64,000 nt of DNA from Amycolatopsis sp. CA-230715. Its GTDB lineage: Bacteria; Actinomycetota; Actinomycetes; Mycobacteriales; Pseudonocardiaceae. Positions 35,170-41,783 of the stretch are shown piece by piece; positions within the stretch are counted from its first letter, which is position 1, and each line of letters opens with the position of its first letter. The stretch is from NCBI RefSeq assembly GCF_018736145.1, contig NZ_CP059997.1:7563501-7627500 (forward strand), given 5' to 3'. A program made the translations under genes and the position numbers. The notes below the pieces were generated by a model. It had not been told where the DNA came from. It searched no databases and worked only from the letters and a program-made list of their open reading frames with translations.

Positions 35170-36341
35170 TGGCGACGACGATGGTGCTCGAGGACATGGG
35201 TGTCCACAAGCGACGGAGGCAGCTGCTGCGCTGGATCTCCGCCGGTGTGCTGGCCGCGTTGCTGGCGAGTGCGGTATGGGCGTTCATCGCGATCACGCCG
35301 GACCGGAAGGTGGTGGCGTACTTCTCCGCCGCGGTGGGCATCTACCCCGCCTCCGACGTGCGCGTGCTCGGGGTGGCGGTCGGCTCGGTCGATTCGGTCG
35401 AGCCGAGCGGCAAGCAGGTGAAGGTGACGCTGGACCTGCGCGGTGACGTCAAGCTGCCCTCGAACGTTTCGGCGGTGGTGGTGACGCCGAGCCTGGTGGC
35501 GGACCGGTACGTGCAGCTCTCCCCGGTCTACACCGGCGGTGCCGAGTTCGGCGAGGGTGCCGAGATCCCGGTGCAGCGCACCGCGACCCCGGTGGAGATC
35601 GACCAGCTCATGAAGAGCCTCAACGACCTGACGACCGCGCTCGGGCCGAAGGGCGCGAACGCGGACGGCGCGGTCAGCGAGCTGCTGAACCAGGGCGCGA
35701 AAACCCTTGACGGCAACGGGAAAGCGGCGGGCGAGGCGATCCGCCAGCTCGGTGACTTCGCGCGCACGCTCAGCGGGTCGAAGGACCAGCTCTTCTCCAC
35801 AGTGGACAACCTGTCGAAGTTCACCGCGATGCTCGCCGCCAACGATGACCAGGTGAACAAGGCGGGCCAGCAGCTCACCTCGATCACCAAGGTGCTCGCG
35901 GACCAGCGCGACGAGTTCTCCGGCGCGCTGACCGAGCTGACCCAGGCGCTGGGCACGGTCAAGGGGTTCATCAACGACAACCGCGACAAGATCAAGTCCA
36001 ATGTGGACAAGCTGGCCGAGATCACGAAGACGTTGTCGGCGCAGAAGGCTTCGCTGGCCGAAGCGCTCGACGCCGCGCCGAACACGCTGACGAACCTGCT
36101 GGAGGCCTACAACCCAGCCACGAAGACGCTCGACGGCAGGGCCAACCTCAACGAGTTCCGCGGGTTGCCGACGCAGTCCGGAGGCGCCTCGGCGCAGTCG
36201 TTCTGCCCTGGCGGATGCGCGCCGGGCGCGCGGTCGGACGGGCTCGTCACCGCGAAAGCGGATCGCACCGACCTGCCCGCGCTGCCGTTGCCGCCGTTCG
36301 GCGACGTGTACGCGACGCCGGAGAAGACAGGAGGCCGGTGA
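35169..36341 (+). CDS. mceD: MceD subunit
   Basis: A 390-residue Mce protein with one N-terminal membrane helix, the MlaD domain (YPASDVRVLGVAVGSV; VVTPSLVADRYVQL) and a long helical region with regular SxxKD repeats. The C-terminus is Pro-rich with two cysteines. It overlaps both neighbours by one base in TGATG arrangements. Confidence 0.92.
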   Translation: MATTMVLEDMGVHKRRRQLLRWISAGVLAALLASAVWAFIAITPDRKVVAYFSAAVGIYPASDVRVLGVAVGSVDSVEPSGKQVKVTLDLRGDVKLPSNVSAVVVTPSLVADRYVQLSPVYTGGAEFGEGAEIPVQRTATPVEIDQLMKSLNDLTTALGPKGANADGAVSELLNQGAKTLDGNGKAAGEAIRQLGDFARTLSGSKDQLFSTVDNLSKFTAMLAANDDQVNKAGQQLTSITKVLADQRDEFSGALTELTQALGTVKGFINDNRDKIKSNVDKLAEITKTLSAQKASLAEALDAAPNTLTNLLEAYNPATKTLDGRANLNEFRGLPTQSGGASAQSFCPGGCAPGARSDGLVTAKADRTDLPALPLPPFGDVYATPEKTGGR

Positions 36342-37366
36342 TGGGCGAGCGCACGAAGACCAGGATCGTGGCGGTGGTACTCCTCGGCGCGCTGACCGCG
36401 GGATGCGGTGGCAGCGGCGCGGACAGCGTCTACGACCTCCCGCTGCCGGGCGGCGCTTCGCTCGGCGACCACCCGTTCACCGTCAAGGCGAGCTTCCCGA
36501 ACGTGCTCGACCTGGTGCCGCAGTCCGGGGTCAAGGTCAACGACGTCGCGGTCGGCAGGGTCGAGCACGTCGAACTCGCCGCGGACGGCCGCAGCGCGGA
36601 GGTGACGCTGCGGATCAACGGCGACGTCAAACTGCCCGCGAACGCGATCGCGCGGCTGCGGCAGTCGAGCATCCTCGGCGAGAAGTTCGTCGAGCTGGCC
36701 CCGCCCGAGGTGCAGTCCCCGGCCGGTGCGCTGCGCGACGGCGCGGTGATCCCGCTCGCGGACTCCACCATGGCACCGGAGATCGAAGAGGTCTTCGGCG
36801 CGCTTTCGCTGCTGCTCAACGGCGGCGGCGTCGCCCAGATCCAGAACATCACCCGCCAGCTCAACGACGCGTTGGGCGGTAAGGAAAACGCGGCGCGCTC
36901 GCTGATCGGCAACCTGAACACCTTCGTCGGCGGGCTCGACGAGCACAAGGCGGAGATCACGCGCGCGCTGGACAGCGTGAACCGGCTGTCGGCGACGCTG
37001 AGCCAGCACAAGGACGAAATCTCGACGACCCTGTCCGATCTGACGCCGGGGATCAAGGTCGTTTCCGATCAGCGCGAGGCACTGGTCGGGATGCTGAAGT
37101 CGTTGGCGTCGCTGACGAACGTCGCGGTCGACACGGTGCACAAGAGCAAGGACGACCTCGTCGCCGATCTCCGCGCGATGGAGCCGATCCTGCGCCAGCT
37201 CGCGAACTCCGGCGCCGCGCTGCCGAAGGCGATGGAGATGCTGATGACCTTCCCGTTCCCGGATTCCGCGCTGAACACGATCAAGGGCGACTACCTCAAC
37301 ACGTTCCTCAACTACGACGCGAAAACCAGAAAGGCGCTCGCCGAGGCGCTGGCGGGGGGCCACTGA
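36341..37366 (+). CDS. mceE: MceE lipoprotein subunit
   Basis: A 341-residue Mce protein that starts with a lipoprotein signal (VVLLGALTAGCGG, lipobox TAGC), as is usual for the fifth Mce gene (LprK-like). The MlaD domain shows PQSGVKVNDVAVGRV and RLRQSSILGEKFVEL. It would anchor the Mce assembly to the outer leaflet of the plasma membrane. The stop overlaps the mceF start. Confidence 0.92.
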   Translation: MGERTKTRIVAVVLLGALTAGCGGSGADSVYDLPLPGGASLGDHPFTVKASFPNVLDLVPQSGVKVNDVAVGRVEHVELAADGRSAEVTLRINGDVKLPANAIARLRQSSILGEKFVELAPPEVQSPAGALRDGAVIPLADSTMAPEIEEVFGALSLLLNGGGVAQIQNITRQLNDALGGKENAARSLIGNLNTFVGGLDEHKAEITRALDSVNRLSATLSQHKDEISTTLSDLTPGIKVVSDQREALVGMLKSLASLTNVAVDTVHKSKDDLVADLRAMEPILRQLANSGAALPKAMEMLMTFPFPDSALNTIKGDYLNTFLNYDAKTRKALAEALAGGH

Positions 37367-38481
37367 TGCTGACGAAGCTCGTCCGGGGCCAGGTCGTGGT
37401 GTTCGTGGTGGTCGCCGTGCTCGGCGTTGCCTACGTCGGCGCGCGGTACGCCGGGCTCGACCGCTTGGTGTTCAACACCGGGTACACCGTGGTCGCCAAG
37501 TTCTCCACCGGCGGCGGGGTGTTCACCAACAGCGAGGTCACCTACCGCGGGGTGGCCATCGGCAGGGTCGGCGACCTGCGCCTGACCGCCGACGGCATGG
37601 AGGCCGACTTGCACATCGACTCCGGCACCGCCGAGGTGCCCGCGGACACCGAGGCCGTGGTGGCCGACCGCTCCGTCGTCGGCGAGCAGTACGTCGACCT
37701 CCGCCCGCGCACCGATCGCGGACCGTCCCTTCAGGACGGTTCGGTGATCACGCAGAAGAACACGTCGATCCCGCTGCCGGTGGACGTGGTGCTCTCCAGC
37801 CTGTCCTCGCTCGCCGACTCGGTGCCGAAGGAGGCGCTGCGCACCGTCGTCGACGAGCTGTACGACGCCACCTCCGGTGCGGGGCCGAACCTGCAGACCC
37901 TGGTGGACAAGGGGATCGAGTTCATCAAGACGGCGACCGACCACATCCCGCAGTCCACCAGCCTCGTCACCAGTTCGCAGACCGTGCTGGACACGCAGCT
38001 GCGCATGTCCGACGAGATCAAGTCCTTCGGCAGCAACGCGAAACTGCTCGCCGAGACGCTCAAGAAGTCCGACGGCGACCTCCGCGGCCTGCTGCCCGCG
38101 GTGCCCGCGGCGATGAGTCAGGTCAGCGATCTCCTGCACGAGTCGGGCACCGGCCTCGGCCTCACCCTGGCGAACCTGCTCACCACGTTCGACGTGCTGG
38201 AGGTGCGGCAGAAGGGGCTGAAGCAGCTGCTGATCACCGCGCCGCAGGCGGTCGCCGCCGGGTCCTCGGTGATCGGGCCGGACGGCGCGCGCTTCGGGCT
38301 CGCGCTCACCTTCTTCGACCCGCCGCCCTGCACCGCGGGCTACGGCGGAACCCAGGCGCGAGGCGGCCTCGACACCTCACCGGGGGCGCCGCTCAACACC
38401 GGCGCGCGCTGCACCCTGCCGTACGGGAACCCGACCGGCGTGCGCGGTTCGCAGCACGCGCCGTCGCCGAGCGGGCGCTGA
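37366..38481 (+). CDS. mceF: MceF subunit
   Basis: The 371-residue sixth Mce protein has an N-terminal helix (VVVFVVVAVLGVAYVG), an MlaD domain (TNSEVTYRGVAIGRV; VVADRSVVGEQYVDL) and a helical region, then a polar tail with Cys residues. It ends the core operon. Two Mce-associated genes follow after 27 nt. Confidence 0.92.
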   Translation: MLTKLVRGQVVVFVVVAVLGVAYVGARYAGLDRLVFNTGYTVVAKFSTGGGVFTNSEVTYRGVAIGRVGDLRLTADGMEADLHIDSGTAEVPADTEAVVADRSVVGEQYVDLRPRTDRGPSLQDGSVITQKNTSIPLPVDVVLSSLSSLADSVPKEALRTVVDELYDATSGAGPNLQTLVDKGIEFIKTATDHIPQSTSLVTSSQTVLDTQLRMSDEIKSFGSNAKLLAETLKKSDGDLRGLLPAVPAAMSQVSDLLHESGTGLGLTLANLLTTFDVLEVRQKGLKQLLITAPQAVAAGSSVIGPDGARFGLALTFFDPPPCTAGYGGTQARGGLDTSPGAPLNTGARCTLPYGNPTGVRGSQHAPSPSGR

Positions 38482-38508
38482 GGAGCGCCACCGCAGAGAA
38501 AGGAGCCG

Positions 38509-39018
38509 ATGATGGTCAAGACGCGCACCGCGCTGACCTCCGCCGCGGTCGCGGTGGCGGTGGGCGCCGCGGGGTGGTTCGGCTACACGTGGTGGGACGC
38601 GGCGCACGACGACGGCGTCCACCGCGCGGTGGCGAGAGACCAGGCGCTGCAGGCGGGCCAGCAGGGCATCGCGGGGTTCAACACGCTCGACTTCCGCCAG
38701 GCCGCGGCGGGCTACGACCGCTGGGTCGGGATGTCCACCGGCGAGTGGCGGGACGAACTGGTGAAGGACGCCGAGGCGAGCAAGAAGCGCATCGCGGACG
38801 GGAAGACCGTGACCGAGGCGAAGATCCTCGACGCGGCCGTGACCGATCTCGACGACACGGCGGGGACCGCGAAGGTGATCGCTGCGGTGGAAATGGTGGT
38901 GACCCCCGAGGGCGGTGGCCCGGTGACGAAGCGGCTCCGGTTCCAGGCCGGGGTCGCCAGGACCGATCAAGGGTGGAAGCTCAACGGTCTGAGTCCGATC
39001 CCCGTCGGCGACGCTTGA
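38509..39018 (+). CDS. Mce-associated membrane protein (Mas-type), first
   Basis: The 169-residue protein has one N-terminal membrane helix followed by a small extracytoplasmic SnoaL/NTF2-like fold (GFNTLDFRQAAAGYDRWVGM...), the usual layout of Mce-associated proteins, which in mycobacteria stabilise Mce complexes. ATG at 38509 follows AAAGGAG; a second ATG lies one codon later. Confidence 0.85.
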   Translation: MMVKTRTALTSAAVAVAVGAAGWFGYTWWDAAHDDGVHRAVARDQALQAGQQGIAGFNTLDFRQAAAGYDRWVGMSTGEWRDELVKDAEASKKRIADGKTVTEAKILDAAVTDLDDTAGTAKVIAAVEMVVTPEGGGPVTKRLRFQAGVARTDQGWKLNGLSPIPVGDA

Positions 39019-39034
39019 GGAAGGAAAGCGAACG

Positions 39035-39661
39035 ATGGCCGAACAGCACGCCGTAGCCGAGGCGGACGAGCGGGAAGAGACCGAGCCGGTGGAAAATACC
39101 GGTGCCGGGGAAAAACCGGAAGGGGCCAGTTCCGGGGGAGACGCGGAACCGGCCGTAGCGACGAAGAACTGGCGCGCGGTACTCGCGGCCGGGCTCGTCG
39201 TCGTGTTCGGCGGGCTCGCCTGCTGGTTCGCGGTGGAGACGGCGCACGTGCGCGGTGGCGCCGCGGACAACGCCGCGTACGCCGACACCACCACGACCAC
39301 CGAGGTGCTCGGCCAGGTCGACGACGCGCTGGCGAAGGTCTTCTCCTACGCCTACGACAACCCCGGCCCGACCGACGAGGCCGCGGCGCAGGTGCTCGGA
39401 GGCCACGCGAAGGAGCAGTACCAGCAGCTGTTCGCGCAGGTCCGCGCGCAGGCGCCGGCGCAGAAGCTGGCGGTGCGCAGCCGGGCGGTGCTCGCCGGGG
39501 TCAAGATGCTCGACGGCGACCACGCCACCGTGCTCGCCTTCCTCGACCAGAGCGCGACCAGGGGAGACGCGGGGACGGACGGCGCGAGCGGTGCCCAGCT
39601 CACCGTGACCGCCGAACGGCAGAACGGCCGCTGGATCATCACCGACCTCAAGTCGCAGTGA
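39035..39661 (+). CDS. Mce-associated membrane protein (Mas-type), second
   Basis: The 208-residue protein has an acidic N-terminal cytoplasmic segment of about 45 residues, one membrane helix (VLAAGLVVVFGGLACWFAV) and an extracytoplasmic Mas domain ending in QNGRWIITDLKSQ. It follows the first Mas gene by 16 nt and closes the Mce operon. Confidence 0.85.
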   Translation: MAEQHAVAEADEREETEPVENTGAGEKPEGASSGGDAEPAVATKNWRAVLAAGLVVVFGGLACWFAVETAHVRGGAADNAAYADTTTTTEVLGQVDDALAKVFSYAYDNPGPTDEAAAQVLGGHAKEQYQQLFAQVRAQAPAQKLAVRSRAVLAGVKMLDGDHATVLAFLDQSATRGDAGTDGASGAQLTVTAERQNGRWIITDLKSQ

Positions 39662-39706
39662 TTTTTCGCACGAGCACGACAGGTCTCGGTGCCCGGCGAT
39701 AATCCG

Positions 39707-39752
39707 GATGACAGTTTTAACCTCCGGTTGTCTTCTTCCGGTGGAAGTTCTT
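39707..39752 (+). promoter_or_regulatory. GATGACAGTT site with degenerate copy 33 bp downstream
   Basis: GATGACAGTTTT at 39707 and GGTGGAAGTTCT at 39740 are 33 bp apart; the second has lost the AC of TGAC. They lie about 300 bp upstream of the FAAL start. Confidence 0.35.
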
Positions 39753-39761
39753 CGATTCGTA

Positions 39762-39791
39762 TTGTCTCGCCGGACATCTCGCGGCTACGCT
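39762..39791 (+). promoter_or_regulatory. Promoter candidate for FAAL
   Basis: TTGTCT at 39762-39767 and TACGCT at 39786-39791 are separated by 18 nt, a fair sigma-70-type match. It starts 10-20 bp after the 33-bp-spaced repeat pair. Confidence 0.4.
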
Positions 39792-39968
39792 CATTGCAGG
39801 TAAAGAGAACTGTTCCGAAGCGGCAATTCGGCAGCATATCTCCGCATTCAATTTTGTGATTCTCGGGCACCGCTGCGCAGCGTTGAGGGGAGCGAAATGA
39901 ATCGAGAAGGCGGGTAACCCCCTCCATCGTCCCGGTTGGTGGCAGCCCCCCGCGCCCGCCGGGACCGA

Positions 39969-40003
39969 GGTCCGCACGGGGATGCGCCGTCCCCGTGCGG
40001 ACC
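39969..40003 (+). terminator. 14-bp perfect hairpin in the FAAL leader
   Basis: Arms GGTCCGCACGGGGA (39969-39982) and TCCCCGTGCGGACC (39990-40003) pair perfectly round a 7-nt loop, ending 37 nt before the ATG. There is no U-tract. It may be a terminator of the Mce operon, an attenuator, or a structure shielding the mRNA. Confidence 0.5.
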
Positions 40004-40040
40004 CTCCACCGGCCGATCCGTGCGCCCAGCGAGGAAAACG

Positions 40041-41783
40041 ATGTTGACGAGCTCCGATCCCACGCCTGCCCCGGCGGACACCCTGCCGGAGGCACTGGCC
40101 TGCTGGGCGCGCCGTCGCGGTGACCGCACCGCGCTCACCTACCTCGACCACCGCGTCACGCCGATGGGCTCGGCCGCCACCCTGACCTGGCGCGAGCTGG
40201 ACGAGCGGGTGACCACGGTCGCCTCGGTGCTGTACGGCATGAGCTCGCCGGGCGATCGCGCGGCGATCCTGATGGCGCAGGGCATCGAATACGTCGTGGC
40301 GTTCCTCGCCTGCCTGCGCGCCGGGCTCGTCGCGGTGCCGCTGTTCGAGCCGACGATGGCCGCCAGCGTCGGCTCGGTGCTCGCGGACGCGCGGCCGAGC
40401 CTGGTGCTGACCACGCGCGACCGGTTCCGCGCGGTGCGCACCTTCCTCGACCGCGACGGGCGGGGGCCGCGGCAGGTGATCGCGGTCGACGGGCTCGCGG
40501 GCGCACCGGTCCGCCAGGGCGTTCCCGTGGTGCCCAGCCGTGACGACGCCGCGTACCTGCAGTACACGTCCGGATCGACGCAGTCGCCGAGCGGGGTCGT
40601 GCTGACCCACGGGAACGTGATGGCGAGCGCGGCGCAGGCGGCCAGGGCCTACGGCGCCGAACCGGACCGGGCGGTCTCGGTGAGCTGGCTGCCGCTGTTC
40701 CACGACATGGGGCTCGTGCTCGCGGTGGCGGCGCCGGTGTACGCCGGGATGGCCGCGGTGCTGATGGATCCCTTGGCGTTCCTGGAGAAACCGGTGCGCT
40801 GGCTGCACGCGCTCGCCGCCAGCCCCGGCGCGATCAGCGCCGCGCCCAGCTTCGCCTACGGGTACACCGCGTCGAGGATCAGCCCCGCCGACAAGGCGAA
40901 CCTCGACCTCGGCGGCGTCAAGGCGCTCATCAACGGCAGCGAGCCGGTGCGCGCCGAGGTGATGGACCGGTTCCACGACGTGTTCGCCGAATGCGGCCTG
41001 AAACCCGAGACACACCGGTCCTCCTACGGGCTCGCGGAAGCCACGGTGCTGGTGTCGGTCACCGCGCCCGGCGCTCCGCCGCGGCGCGTGCGGTTCGACC
41101 GCGCCCGGCTCAGCGCCGGTGAAGCGGTGCTCGCGGACGTCGACGATCCGCGCGCGTCGACGCTGGTGTCCATCGGCCGCCCGGCGGGGCAGGAGGTCGT
41201 GGTCGTGGACCCGGTGCGGCGCACCGAGGTCCCGCCGGGCAAGGTCGGCGAGCTGTGGGTGAGCGGTCCCAACGTCGGCCAGTGCTACTGGCGGCAGCCG
41301 GTGCGCTCGTGCCACACCTTCGGCGCGCTGCTCAGCGGCGGCCCCAAATCGCTGCGCTGGCTGCGCACCGGCGACCTCGGCGTCCGGTTCGAGGGCGAGC
41401 TGTACCTGACCGGCCGCATCAAGGACCTGATCATCGTCGACGGCCGCAACCACTACCCGCAGGACGTCGAAGCGACCGCGGAGCGTTCGCACCCGGCGAT
41501 CCGGCCGCACGCGCTGGCCGCCTTCGGGGTGCCCGGCCCCGACGGCGAACGGATGGTGGTCGCGGTCGAACGCGCGCGCTGGGTCGACGACGAATGGCTC
41601 GACCCCGGCGAGCTGACCGGCACCGTGCGGGTCGCCGTCGCCCGCGAACACGGGGTGGCGCCGTACGAGGTGGTGGTACTGCCGCCGGACGGGCTGCCGA
41701 GGACCACGAGCGGCAAGGTCACGCGGGCGGGTTGCCGGGCGCGGTACCTCGCGGGCACCTTCTCGCCGGTGGGGGCACGGTGA
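40041..41783 (+). CDS. Fatty acyl-AMP ligase (FAAL, FadD32-like)
   Basis: The 580-residue adenylate-forming enzyme has the P-loop YTSGSTQSPSGVVLTHGN, HDMGLVLAVAAPVYAGM, the SSYGLAEATVLVS motif, RTGDLG and the catalytic Lys in PRTTSGKVTR. Length and the SWLPLFHDMGL region fit the FAAL branch, which activates fatty acids as acyl-AMP for transfer to a carrier protein instead of CoA. ATG at 40041 has GAGGAAAA upstream; an extension to 39936 crosses the leader hairpin and is rejected. Its stop overlaps the GTG of the next gene, whose N-terminal ACP is the obvious acceptor. Confidence 0.9.
   Translation: MLTSSDPTPAPADTLPEALACWARRRGDRTALTYLDHRVTPMGSAATLTWRELDERVTTVASVLYGMSSPGDRAAILMAQGIEYVVAFLACLRAGLVAVPLFEPTMAASVGSVLADARPSLVLTTRDRFRAVRTFLDRDGRGPRQVIAVDGLAGAPVRQGVPVVPSRDDAAYLQYTSGSTQSPSGVVLTHGNVMASAAQAARAYGAEPDRAVSVSWLPLFHDMGLVLAVAAPVYAGMAAVLMDPLAFLEKPVRWLHALAASPGAISAAPSFAYGYTASRISPADKANLDLGGVKALINGSEPVRAEVMDRFHDVFAECGLKPETHRSSYGLAEATVLVSVTAPGAPPRRVRFDRARLSAGEAVLADVDDPRASTLVSIGRPAGQEVVVVDPVRRTEVPPGKVGELWVSGPNVGQCYWRQPVRSCHTFGALLSGGPKSLRWLRTGDLGVRFEGELYLTGRIKDLIIVDGRNHYPQDVEATAERSHPAIRPHALAAFGVPGPDGERMVVAVERARWVDDEWLDPGELTGTVRVAVAREHGVAPYEVVVLPPDGLPRTTSGKVTRAGCRARYLAGTFSPVGAR

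Larger units (their letters stand above)
39662..40040. other. Leader region of the FAAL gene
   Basis: These 379 bases hold no supported gene. They carry a repeat pair with 33-bp spacing, a promoter candidate and a strong hairpin close to the start codon. The stretch 39715-39850 is much lower in GC than the flanks. Confidence 0.55.
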
